Positions 54,686 through 63,069 of a stretch of DNA of 64,000 nucleotides are shown one piece after another. Position 1 is the stretch's first letter. Every line of letters starts with the position of its first letter. Position numbers and translations under genes: made by a program. The notes beneath the pieces are model-generated. The model was not told the origin of the DNA, made no database searches, and was given only the letters and a program-made list of their open reading frames with translations. Source of the stretch: Pirellulales bacterium (GTDB taxonomy: Bacteria > Planctomycetota > Planctomycetia > Pirellulales > JAEUIK01); the NCBI GenBank assembly GCA_019694435.1, contig JAIBBZ010000003.1, positions 62,001 to 126,000 on the forward strand, read 5' to 3'.

Positions 54686-56650
54686 TCATGGCTGGGGGGT
54701 GGGAGATGGTTCGGCTGAGGGTGGGCTCGATTCGGCCGGCGGCTCGCCGGCCAGTGGGCCGGATGCCTCGGGGGTCGGCGCGTCGGCGGTGGGCGGTGCC
54801 GTGTCGATAGCCGCCGGCTGTTCGCCGGAGGGTGCCGGCTCCGTGCCGCTCTGCTCGCCGCTCGCCGGCTCAGCGCCGGACGGCTCGGCCGCGGCAGGCT
54901 CGGCGCCGGCCGGTTGTTGACCCGCCGCAGCATCGCCCGACGCGGCCGCGGCTTGTTGTTGCTTCTGTCGATAGATGTCCAGGCGCTTGCGGAAAGTATC
55001 GGCCACGGCCGGTTGATTGGCCTCGTTGGCCTCTTTCATGCCGCGTTCGCCCGTGGCGATGCACTCGGCATACCGGCCGTCCTCACCATAGGCGACCATC
55101 AGCGTGTCGAGCATCGTCAACGGCGGGTGGTCCGTGGCGCCGAATGCCTTTTCCGCCAGCCGCACGGCTTCGGCCGTATCGCGGATTTTCGGGTCCGGGT
55201 GCGAAGCGAGAATCGCGGCCAGATTGATCTCGGTGTCGGGCCAGTTGGGAAACAGCCGAAGCGCTTCGCGGTAGTGCGCCACTGCGTCGGTGGTCCGCTG
55301 TTCGAGAAACGCCAGGTAACCCAAGAAAACACGGGCCGTCGGATCGCTGGGGTTGCGCCGCGCGGCGTCGGCCACCAGCCGCCGCGCCGCGAGGAATTGT
55401 TGTTGCTCGATCAACTGGAGTGCCTGACCGACCGCCTGATCCAAGAGCGGTGGCGACGGTCCCGTTGCGGTGCTGGGTGGCGGCAATTCCGTGCCCACAC
55501 TCGGATTGAGGAATTGCGGGACGTCGTGCACGAGCCATTCGGCAACCGCGGCCGACGCGATCTGCTGCGCCTGGCGGTTCGGATGATGATCCGATTCGTG
55601 AACCCAAAGTTGCTCGGTCTGCTTGCCGATGAATTTCGGCGCGAGATCAAGCGTCGGCAGGCCGGCATCCATGGCCAGCTTTCTTACCTGATCGTGAATT
55701 GTCGCCAGTGGGTAGCCGCCTTCGAGATTCTCCAAGAGCGGGTATAACACCACGGCCACTTTGCAGCCGGGTAGCGATCCCAATTCGAGGAACTGCGTGG
55801 CCATCGCCTCGAGGTTGACGCGGTTGAATTGCGGGTCGTACGAATCGCGATACCACTGCAGCGTCGAGCCATGCATCGAGCGCAGGTCCCATTGCGTGCC
55901 CAGCCAGCGCAGCAAGACCGAAGAGGCATACCAACTGCGCGCCTGATGTCGCGCCAAGTGGACGTCGCGAAAAATGATCAGGTCGTTTATGTATTCCTGG
56001 CGCTGCTCCAGTTCGGGCGTCAGCTTGACGTCGTTGACCAGGAAACAGAACAAGATCCGCTGCGGGGCCAACAGGAGCTGCGCCTTGTACACATTCGAAA
56101 GATTCGCGCTCAAATCGGCCCCGACCTTGCCGCAATTGATCACTTCGACGTTGTTCCCCAACAGCCCGGCCAATTGGGCCGGCAGCGTGCCATCGGGTTT
56201 GACGCCTTCGCCCCAGACGAACGAATCGCCTACGCAGGCGATCCGCAGCTTGCCGGGCGGAGTGGTCTTCGGGTACTCGGCATCGCGATAGCCCTGCGGC
56301 GAATGATCGTACCGGACGCAATAGGGCGTTTCCCGTACTGATTCGAGCGGCAGCGGCTGCGGCGGCAGGGAGTAGGTGAACAGCTCCCAACTGCCGACGC
56401 TGAGATCGGGCAGCGGATCGAACTCGCCGTGTGGATTGCTCGGATAGCAGTGGTAGCCGATGGTCTGGCCGTCGATCCGCCGCAGATTCCGCTTGCTGAG
56501 CATCTGGGTCGGCTCGAAGCCGGTCACGCGCAGGATCAGTTCGACCCCCAGCCCCGCGATCAGCACCCCCAAACCCACGGCCAGCGCGCGAAACAAGATC
56601 GGACGCGAATTGCGCGAGGCGCGAGGCGCGGGCTTCGTCGTGGCGGACAT
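54686..56650 (-). CDS. Membrane-anchored SGNH-hydrolase-like protein with TPR region
   Basis: 654 residues. One N-terminal anchor (about 19-45, 'ALAVGLGVLIAGLGVELIL'). An SGNH-type domain follows: block I 'RIACVGDSFVWGEGVKPDGT' (Ser near 143), 'EVINCGKVGADLSANLSN' (Gly block), 'LFCFLVNDVKLTPE' (Asn-Asp) and 'HESDHHPNRQAQQIAS' (the D..H block). After about residue 410 come TPR-like helices ('PTARVFLGYLAFLEQRTTDA') and a C-terminal Pro/Ala/Glu-rich tail made of PAxSGEQP-type units. Such proteins act as esterases or O-acetyl transfer enzymes on cell-surface glycans. Another SGNH protein lies at 59523. Confidence 0.8.
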   Translation of the reverse strand: MSATTKPAPRASRNSRPILFRALAVGLGVLIAGLGVELILRVTGFEPTQMLSKRNLRRIDGQTIGYHCYPSNPHGEFDPLPDLSVGSWELFTYSLPPQPLPLESVRETPYCVRYDHSPQGYRDAEYPKTTPPGKLRIACVGDSFVWGEGVKPDGTLPAQLAGLLGNNVEVINCGKVGADLSANLSNVYKAQLLLAPQRILFCFLVNDVKLTPELEQRQEYINDLIIFRDVHLARHQARSWYASSVLLRWLGTQWDLRSMHGSTLQWYRDSYDPQFNRVNLEAMATQFLELGSLPGCKVAVVLYPLLENLEGGYPLATIHDQVRKLAMDAGLPTLDLAPKFIGKQTEQLWVHESDHHPNRQAQQIASAAVAEWLVHDVPQFLNPSVGTELPPPSTATGPSPPLLDQAVGQALQLIEQQQFLAARRLVADAARRNPSDPTARVFLGYLAFLEQRTTDAVAHYREALRLFPNWPDTEINLAAILASHPDPKIRDTAEAVRLAEKAFGATDHPPLTMLDTLMVAYGEDGRYAECIATGERGMKEANEANQPAVADTFRKRLDIYRQKQQQAAAASGDAAAGQQPAGAEPAAAEPSGAEPASGEQSGTEPAPSGEQPAAIDTAPPTADAPTPEASGPLAGEPPAESSPPSAEPSPTPQP

Positions 56651-56745
56651 GGCGCGTTTGTCTACCGGGGCTCGTTCGTCGATTTGCGGGACCTGCTCGC
56701 TTAGTGAACTTGTCAGTGTACCGCGCTGGGCGGCATCCGGGCGAG

Positions 56746-58233
56746 CTATTGCAGATGAACCCTGCGCAGCGCGGCGAGCGAGGCCAGCGCCGGCTTGGCT
56801 TGCCCCGTTGTATCGAACAGGCCCGACCAGGGAAACTCGTGCGAGGCCGAATCGAGCACGGCGCCCCAGCTAATCGTCCGCACGGCAGGCTTGGCCAGCA
56901 GCAGCGCGGCCAGGCGTTCGAGCAAGCGCTGCTGCGACTGCGGCGACCAGCCCCCTGGCGGCCCTTCGGCAAGGGGCCGCGCGGTCGATGTCGCCTTGTG
57001 ATCCACGCGATCCGAGCTCGCGCACGTCAGGACCGCGCGCAGCGGGATTCCCAGACAGGCCCATAGGTCGAACAACCGGCTGAAATCGAGCCAATCGCGC
57101 CGACCCGTTCCCTGAGGCGCATAGCCGATGTTCAATTCCAACTCGATTTCAGCCACCCCCAGGCCCGAGCGGACCAGCGTGTCGGCAAAATGCAACGGCG
57201 ACAGATCGAGCTCGACGCGACCTAAGTATTCGGCCCACGGTTGATCGATGCGCAAGATTGCCGGGGCGCCCGGGTCCAGTTGCCGCACGAGTTCGAGCAC
57301 GCGGGCCACCAACCGCAGTCGATCTTCCTCGGACAACCCGAGCATTTCCTCGGCACTGACGCGCCCGGCAAAAATCCAGCTCTCAACCTGCCCGCGATAG
57401 CGGGTCACGGCCGTCTCGACATAGTCGCTGATGATGGATAACAGGTTGTCAAAGTCGCCTTCCCAGAGGTAGATCCAATCGGGCAGCCCGCGGGCGTCCA
57501 AGCGCAATAGCGGCCCCCCGGTAACGGGCAATTGGTGCTGCCGGCACCAGGCGATTTGTGCGTCGAAGGGGTCCCAGCGATAGTTACCCTCGGTGCTTTC
57601 GATCTCGCGCCACGGGAGCGTCACGGTGGCCGAACTGAAGGCAGCCAACAGTCGTCGACCTTTGGCCTCGTCAATCGACTCGGCCCCCAGTTGCATGCCG
57701 AACGCGGCCGGCAGTCGGCTGGCCTGACGTCGTCGCGCGGCGAGCGCTTGATCGGTATACGTCCGGACCAGCAGGTCCGAGGCCTCAAGCGCCAGGCTCA
57801 GCGCGTGTTCGGCCAGACCATGGCCCGCGGCCGGATCGTCTTGAGCCGTGACCGCCGTGGCAAACCGCTCGTGCGCGGCATGCAGGCGTTCGCTTAATTC
57901 CGACGGTACGGCCAGGCCAATGGCCTGCCACTCGGCCAGTTGATTGCGTACCTGGTTGAGCTTGCCGCGCGCCAGTTCAACCTCGAGCACGTAAGGCTGC
58001 GCGCGCTCGATCAGCGTGGCCGTATTGAGGATCAGCTCGCCGTAGCCCGACACGCTCCACGGGACATGCAGGCTCCCCGATTCACTGATGGATCGCTCGA
58101 CCGTGAGCACGCCATCGGCGTAGCTCACCCGGCCTTGCCAGGGGACCAGGTCTGCGCCGGAAACATAGACTCGTTCGGTCGCTGCTTCCGTGAGCCTCTC
58201 CGGGGGGAAGACCAGGAACCGCATTACGCCCAT
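56746..58233 (-). CDS. GH10-like glycoside-hydrolase-family protein, possibly non-catalytic
   Basis: About 495 residues from ATG 58233 (AAGGGA upstream; the frame also extends to 58302, and ATG 58224 is possible). An N-terminal beta domain ('RFLVFPPERLTEAATERVYV') precedes a TIM-barrel-like region: 'FSSATVTLPWREIESTEGNY' and 'WDPFDAQIAWCRQHQLPVTG' are the GH10 entrance motifs, and 'GLPDWIYLW' and 'LDFSRLFDLWACLGIPLRAV' fit later strands. The acid/base strand, WDVVNE in true xylanases, reads 'VESWIFAGRVSAEE' here, lacking the Asn-Glu. This is typical of a planctomycetal GH10-like family of unclear activity. Carbohydrate binding or an altered mechanism are alternatives. Confidence 0.7.
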   Translation of the reverse strand: MGVMRFLVFPPERLTEAATERVYVSGADLVPWQGRVSYADGVLTVERSISESGSLHVPWSVSGYGELILNTATLIERAQPYVLEVELARGKLNQVRNQLAEWQAIGLAVPSELSERLHAAHERFATAVTAQDDPAAGHGLAEHALSLALEASDLLVRTYTDQALAARRRQASRLPAAFGMQLGAESIDEAKGRRLLAAFSSATVTLPWREIESTEGNYRWDPFDAQIAWCRQHQLPVTGGPLLRLDARGLPDWIYLWEGDFDNLLSIISDYVETAVTRYRGQVESWIFAGRVSAEEMLGLSEEDRLRLVARVLELVRQLDPGAPAILRIDQPWAEYLGRVELDLSPLHFADTLVRSGLGVAEIELELNIGYAPQGTGRRDWLDFSRLFDLWACLGIPLRAVLTCASSDRVDHKATSTARPLAEGPPGGWSPQSQQRLLERLAALLLAKPAVRTISWGAVLDSASHEFPWSGLFDTTGQAKPALASLAALRRVHLQ

Positions 58234-58454
58234 CAGCGAGTTCCCTTCCCGACCCGAACGACAGGCCACACTCTCGAACGTCGCCCGAGGTGCAAGTGGC
58301 ACAGGGGCTTAGCACGCGAGCGAGTCTAAACCAAGGCTACCAAAGCATCAAGAACGACGGGCGGACGGAGTGATATACTGCCGCCTTTTCTCGCACCTGT
58401 TTCGGGGAAAAGCCGTTTTGCCCCCGATGGCCTTTCGACCGGAAGCACGTTTCC

Positions 58455-59339
58455 ATGCATCACGCGGCAATCGTCGAAACACACCTCCCAGGCCTGCCCG
58501 TCCGGCGAGGCAAGGTCCGTGACGTTTATGACCTGGGCGACCGGCTGCTGATCGTGGCCACCGATCGCATCAGCGCGTTCGATTGGATTCTCTCGCCGGG
58601 AATCCCGGACAAGGGACGCGTCTTGACCCAGTTGAGCCGGTTCTGGTTCGAACGCGTGCCGGTCGAACATCACCTGCTGTCGACCGAACCGACGGCCGAT
58701 GACCTGCCCGAGGGCATCGATCTGCGCCCGCTGGCCGGCCGATCGATGCTGGTGCGCAAGACCGACGTCGTGCCGTTCGAGTGCGTGGTTCGCGGCTACC
58801 TCGCCGGGTCGGGCTGGAAGGAATATCGCGCGACGCAGAGCGTCTGCGGAGTCCAGCTTCCAGCCGGGCTGCTGGAAAGCTCACGGCTGCCCGAGCCGAT
58901 CTTCACGCCGGCAACCAAGGCCGTCAGCGGTCATGACGAGAACGTGAGTTTCGAGTACATGGCCGCGTCGATCGGCCGCGAGTTGGCCGAGCAATTGCGC
59001 ACCGCCAGCCTGGCCGTCTATCACCAAGGCGCCGAACTCGCCGCGACCCGCGGCATTCTCTTGGCCGACACGAAATTTGAATGGGGCCTGGTCGCAGGGC
59101 ACCCCATTTTGATCGACGAGGTGCTGACGCCGGACAGTTCGCGTTTCTGGCCGGCCGACGGCTACCAACCTGGCCGTAGCCAGCCCTCGTTCGACAAGCA
59201 GTTCGTCCGCGACTGGCTCGAAACGACCACCTGGGACAAGAACAGCCCGCCCCCCGAACTGCCGGAAGAGGTCGTCCGTCAAACGCGCGCCAAGTACATC
59301 GAGGCATACGAACGGCTGACCGGTTTCCGCTTCGTGTAG
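58455..59339 (+). CDS. purC: Phosphoribosylaminoimidazole-succinocarboxamide synthase (SAICAR synthetase)
   Basis: 294 residues, the longer SAICAR synthetase form. It joins aspartate to CAIR using ATP in the eighth step of IMP synthesis. Signatures: '[20 protein letters not shown]' (ATP loop and first block), '[20 protein letters not shown]', '[18 protein letters not shown]' (substrate block), 'DENVSFEYM', '[13 protein letters not shown]', '[19 protein letters not shown]', and '[17 protein letters not shown]'. Length and order are normal. ATG 58455 fits the family start. No other purine gene is adjacent, so it is probably transcribed alone. Confidence 0.97.
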   Translation: MHHAAIVETHLPGLPVRRGKVRDVYDLGDRLLIVATDRISAFDWILSPGIPDKGRVLTQLSRFWFERVPVEHHLLSTEPTADDLPEGIDLRPLAGRSMLVRKTDVVPFECVVRGYLAGSGWKEYRATQSVCGVQLPAGLLESSRLPEPIFTPATKAVSGHDENVSFEYMAASIGRELAEQLRTASLAVYHQGAELAATRGILLADTKFEWGLVAGHPILIDEVLTPDSSRFWPADGYQPGRSQPSFDKQFVRDWLETTTWDKNSPPPELPEEVVRQTRAKYIEAYERLTGFRFV

Positions 59340-59522
59340 CACGTCGAGGGCCGCGGTGCGGGAATGCCGCCAGCTAGCTGCGCGCGGGGGCCCCCGCACA
59401 CGGCTGATCTACCTGCGGCCGTCGGCTTGCGATACTCTCCCTGCCCGGTTGGAGCTTCGCGAGCGTCTGCACGGCTCTCGATTTCCTCGCAGGCCGGCGC
59501 CTAGCGGCGCCGTACTTTTCCG

Positions 59523-60515
59523 ATGCGCACGAAGTGCTTCAAATGGGCGATCGTTCTCCTGACGCTCGGCACGGCGCTGGCGGCCGTCGAATTGCATTAC
59601 CGCCGACGGCCCGCGCGTAGTTTTTGGACGGTCGCCGAACTGCTCTCGACGTCCGCGGACAAGAAACTGCCGCTGACGTTCGACCGCGAGCTGGGGTTTC
59701 GTCCCTGCCTCGACGGGTCGCGCTATACGCCGACCGGCACGCAGCTCAACGGCTATCCGCTGGTCAAGGCACCCGACGTCACGCGTGTGCTGTTTGTCGG
59801 AGACTCGGCCACCGCGCGGGGGCAATTGCTCGAAAGCGTCAAGCAGCTCTACGGCGCCGGCCCGTTTGAGTTCTGGAATGCCGGCGTCGACGGCTTCGAT
59901 CCGAGCCAGGTGCGTGCCTATTACGAACGCTACAATTACCGCGTCGCGCCGGATCACGTGGTGCTGGTGCTGCACAACAACGATTTCTCCTCGCAGCCGG
60001 TGCTCAATCCCGACGATCGTGGACACCTGACGATTCATTCGCCGGGCGGTGCTTGGCGCGTGCGTTTGCCCTGGCTGTTACGCCACTCGGCCTTTGTGCA
60101 GCGCAAGTTCGTCCAGCTTTGGCTGGAGCGGCGCGAGGCCCTGGGCCCGGCGCGCGTCGAGACCGAGCTGGCCGCCTTGGCCCGGCGCGTCGCCGCCGAC
60201 GGGGCCAGCTTCTCCGTGGTGGTGCTACCGATTCTCAAGCCGCTCGATCGTTGGAGCGCACAGGAAGTCTCCAACCGCCAGCAGGCCTTGGCCATCTGCG
60301 AGCATTTGAAATTGCGCTACTTCGATCCCTTGCCCGGCTTGCAGCAGGCCCTGGCCGCGGGCGTCGACCCGAGCGAGCGCCCCGGCGACTCGTGGCATCC
60401 GGGCATGCAAGGAGCGGCGTACCTGGCCGCGCAACTTGCCCGCCAAGAGCTGCTAGGACCCGTCGGCGTACGCGGCCGCGACAACGAGCTGGTCGCCAAT
60501 CGCAGGCTCCGCTAG
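59523..60515 (+). CDS. SGNH/GDSL-like hydrolase-fold protein with N-terminal anchor
   Basis: 330 residues. A short N-terminal hydrophobic segment ('FKWAIVLLTLGTALAAVEL') suggests membrane anchoring or export. SGNH blocks: 'RVLFVGDSATARGQLLES' (GDS-A), 'EFWNAGVDGFDPSQVRAYY', 'DHVVLVLHNNDFSSQPV' (HNND), and 'SERPGDSWHPGMQGAAYLA' (D..HP). All four blocks are present, so it may be an active esterase or acetyl-ester hydrolase. It resembles the SGNH part of the 54686 protein in layout but lacks TPRs. It lies between purC and aroC; a functional link is not evident. Confidence 0.8.
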   Translation: MRTKCFKWAIVLLTLGTALAAVELHYRRRPARSFWTVAELLSTSADKKLPLTFDRELGFRPCLDGSRYTPTGTQLNGYPLVKAPDVTRVLFVGDSATARGQLLESVKQLYGAGPFEFWNAGVDGFDPSQVRAYYERYNYRVAPDHVVLVLHNNDFSSQPVLNPDDRGHLTIHSPGGAWRVRLPWLLRHSAFVQRKFVQLWLERREALGPARVETELAALARRVAADGASFSVVVLPILKPLDRWSAQEVSNRQQALAICEHLKLRYFDPLPGLQQALAAGVDPSERPGDSWHPGMQGAAYLAAQLARQELLGPVGVRGRDNELVANRRLR

Positions 60516-60645
60516 CACCGCTGCCCGGGCAGGTCGACAATCGCCCTATCTTGGGCCGGCCCCTGCAGTTAGAATCGAAAATCTGCGGGGATTTTGCGCG
60601 CCTTGGGTGCGTCGCGGGGCGATAGTTAAGTGGTTGAATCGTCGT

Positions 60646-61791
60646 ATGTTGCGCTATTGGACGGCAGGTGAATCGCACGGCAAGGCACTGCTTGCCTTGA
60701 TCGACGGTTTTCCTGCCGGACTCACCATCGACACGGCCACGATCGACCGCGAGTTGCGACGTCGCCAAGGCGGCTACGGCCGCGGCGGCCGGCAGCGCAT
60801 CGAAACCGATCAGGTCGATGTGCTGACCGGCGTATGGCAAGGCAGCACGATCGGCAGTCCCATCGCGCTGCAGGTCGTCAACAAGGACTACAAACTCGAA
60901 CGCATGGCCGACCTCGAACGGCCGCGCCCCGGTCACGGCGATCTGACCGGCGCCATCAAGTACCTGGGCTCGATCCGCGGCGTACTCGAACGAGCCAGTG
61001 CGCGCGAAACGACCGTCCGCGTAGCGGCCGGTGCCCTGGCTCAGCAACTGCTGGCGGTGTTTGGCATTCGCGCGTTCGGCTACGTCGTCGAATTGGGTGG
61101 CGTGCGCATCGATCCACGCCCTGGTACGCTCGACGAGCAACTCGCCTGGCGCGACGCGAGCGAACTTTATACCTGCAACCCCGCGCGAGACGCCGAACTC
61201 AAAGAGCTGATCGACCGCTGCGGTAAGGAAGGCGACACCCTCGGCGGCGTGCTGGAAATCCGCGTCGAAGGGTTGCCCTTTGGTCTCGGCACGCACGCCC
61301 AATGGGATCGCAAGCTCGACGGACGGCTGGCCCAGGCCGTGATGGCCGTGCAAGCCATCAAGGGAGTCGAAATCGGGCTCGGTTTCGAGGCGGCACGCCG
61401 CCGCGGCTCGCAGGTGCACGACCCGATCCAGTTCGACGCCGCACACAGCGATGCGGCCAACCTGGGCTACGAACGCCCGACGAACAATGCCGGCGGGCTC
61501 GAAGCGGGCATGACCAACGGACAGCCGTTGGTGATCCGCGCAGCAAAGAAGCCAATCAGCACGCTGCGCAAACCGCTCGAATCGATCAACCTGCGCACCA
61601 GGCAGCCAGAATCGGCCGCTTACGAACGTAGCGACGTCTGCGCGGTGCCCGCGGCGAGCGTGATCCTCGAAAACGTCGTGGCCTTCGAGGTCGCGGCGGC
61701 GCTGATCGACAAGTTCGGCGGCGACAGCCTCGAGGAGATGCAAGCTCGGTACGCGCTGTTTCAGGACCTGGCCCGGCAGCATCGCGGATAG
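60646..61791 (+). CDS. aroC: Chorismate synthase
   Basis: 381 residues from ATG 60646, where the conserved 'MLRYWTAGESHGKALLALID' begins (the frame extends upstream to 60607 without homology). It catalyses the anti-1,4-elimination of phosphate from EPSP to chorismate using reduced FMN. Key blocks: 'RRRQGGYGRGGRQRIETDQV', 'RPGHGDLTGAIKYLGSIRGV', 'LERASARETTVRVAAGALAQ', 'YERPTNNAGGLEAGMTNGQP', and 'ERSDVCAVPAASVILENVVA'. The substrate-binding His (ESHG, PGH) and Arg residues are intact. It is not in an aro operon. Confidence 0.97.
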   Translation: MLRYWTAGESHGKALLALIDGFPAGLTIDTATIDRELRRRQGGYGRGGRQRIETDQVDVLTGVWQGSTIGSPIALQVVNKDYKLERMADLERPRPGHGDLTGAIKYLGSIRGVLERASARETTVRVAAGALAQQLLAVFGIRAFGYVVELGGVRIDPRPGTLDEQLAWRDASELYTCNPARDAELKELIDRCGKEGDTLGGVLEIRVEGLPFGLGTHAQWDRKLDGRLAQAVMAVQAIKGVEIGLGFEAARRRGSQVHDPIQFDAAHSDAANLGYERPTNNAGGLEAGMTNGQPLVIRAAKKPISTLRKPLESINLRTRQPESAAYERSDVCAVPAASVILENVVAFEVAAALIDKFGGDSLEEMQARYALFQDLARQHRG

Positions 61792-61839
61792 TTCACCCGC
61801 AAGTTTCCTCCACCCCAGCGCATTCACGAGACGACACGG

Positions 61840-63069
61840 ATGTGGCCTCGCGAATTCTCTGCTCGACGGCTGTGGTGCCGGGCGACATTCGTCGCCGTGG
61901 CGGCGCTACCGACGATCGTATTCACCGGGTGGGCGATCTGGCGCAACTCGCCGGCCCACCGCAGCGCGGTCGCCGCCGCGTGGGAACAAGCGCTCGGGCT
62001 GCCCGTGTCGATCGGCCGCATCGAGCACCTGAGGCCCGGCGTCTGTGCGTGCCGGCAGGTGGTACTGCATGATCCCGAGACGGGCGCCCCCTGGCTGGCG
62101 CTCGAACACTGCGAGCTGGCCCAAGCGACGACGCGCAACGTGATTACGGCCAGCGGCGTGCGCGTCGATGCCCGGGCCGCCGGTGAGCTTTGGACGCGCG
62201 TCGAGCTCGCATTGCGGCGACGGAGCACCGGCACAACCCCACTGCGCGTGGTGCTCCAGGACATCATCGCCGCGACCGACGGGCCCGCACCGCTGGCGCG
62301 CTACGAAGAACTGGTGGCGATGCTCGAGGGCAGCACCCAGGGGCCACACCTGGCGGTCGACATTCGCATCGCCGGAGTAGACGAGCCGTTGCAAATCGCG
62401 CTCACGCGCGATCGCAGGCAGTCCCCCCCCGTAACGAGTATCGACCTGCGCTCGCCGGCCGCCCTGCCCTGCCGGCTGGCCGCGGCGTTTTGCCCGGCGC
62501 TCGATCGCCTGGGCCCCGAGGCGACTTTTCGCGGTAACGCGACCCTGACGCTCGCCGCCGACGGTCTGCGCGCCGATGTCTACGGCGGCGAATTCCAACG
62601 CGTCGACCTGGGACGCTTGCTGGCCGATGCAGTCCCGGCGCGGTGGTCGGGCCGGGCGAGGCTGACGCTCAAGGAACTCGTGGTCGCGCGCGGACGCTTG
62701 CAGCTGGCCACCGGGCGCATCGACGGCGACGCGGGCCAGATCTCTTATGAGACCTTTATGGCCGCGGTCAACGAATTGGCGTTGCCGCTTCCTGCCGGAC
62801 GTCCGCTCGTCGCGTCCATTCCCTACGAACGTCTCGCCACGGCTTTTCACTTGCATCCCGACGGCTTGACCATCGTCGGCGACTGCCCCGAACTGCCGCC
62901 GGGCACGATCCTGGTCGGCGAGGGCCGCGCGATTCTCGCATCGCCGGCGTCGCAGCAGCCGGTCAGTGCGTGGTCGCGCACCTTGGCGGCCATTCAAGAC
63001 GCCAGCCGGCAGGCCCAGCGCACGGCGACGCGCGTCGCCCCGCGTCAGGCTGTCCCGCCGCGGCGCTAG
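61840..63069 (+). CDS. Membrane-anchored protein of unknown function (AsmA-like appearance)
   Basis: 409 residues. One N-terminal membrane helix ('ATFVAVAALPTIVFTGWAIW') is followed by a beta-rich periplasmic part. 'WEQALGLPVSIGRIEHLRPG' and 'GNATLTLAADGLRADVYGGE' resemble segments of AsmA/DUF3971-like proteins, where a 'VxIGxIExLxPG' strand recurs, but I cannot assign the family with certainty. The C-terminus is Arg/Gln-rich. It begins 48 bases after aroC, so read-through from aroC is likely. Its stop codon overlaps that of the convergent CcsA gene at CTAG 63066-63069. Confidence 0.6.
   Translation: MWPREFSARRLWCRATFVAVAALPTIVFTGWAIWRNSPAHRSAVAAAWEQALGLPVSIGRIEHLRPGVCACRQVVLHDPETGAPWLALEHCELAQATTRNVITASGVRVDARAAGELWTRVELALRRRSTGTTPLRVVLQDIIAATDGPAPLARYEELVAMLEGSTQGPHLAVDIRIAGVDEPLQIALTRDRRQSPPVTSIDLRSPAALPCRLAAAFCPALDRLGPEATFRGNATLTLAADGLRADVYGGEFQRVDLGRLLADAVPARWSGRARLTLKELVVARGRLQLATGRIDGDAGQISYETFMAAVNELALPLPAGRPLVASIPYERLATAFHLHPDGLTIVGDCPELPPGTILVGEGRAILASPASQQPVSAWSRTLAAIQDASRQAQRTATRVAPRQAVPPRR

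Noticed and set aside
60235-61827. 530-codon minus-strand frame opposite aroC
   Set aside because: aroC on the plus strand is unmistakable; the shadow frame spans its whole length and has no family features.
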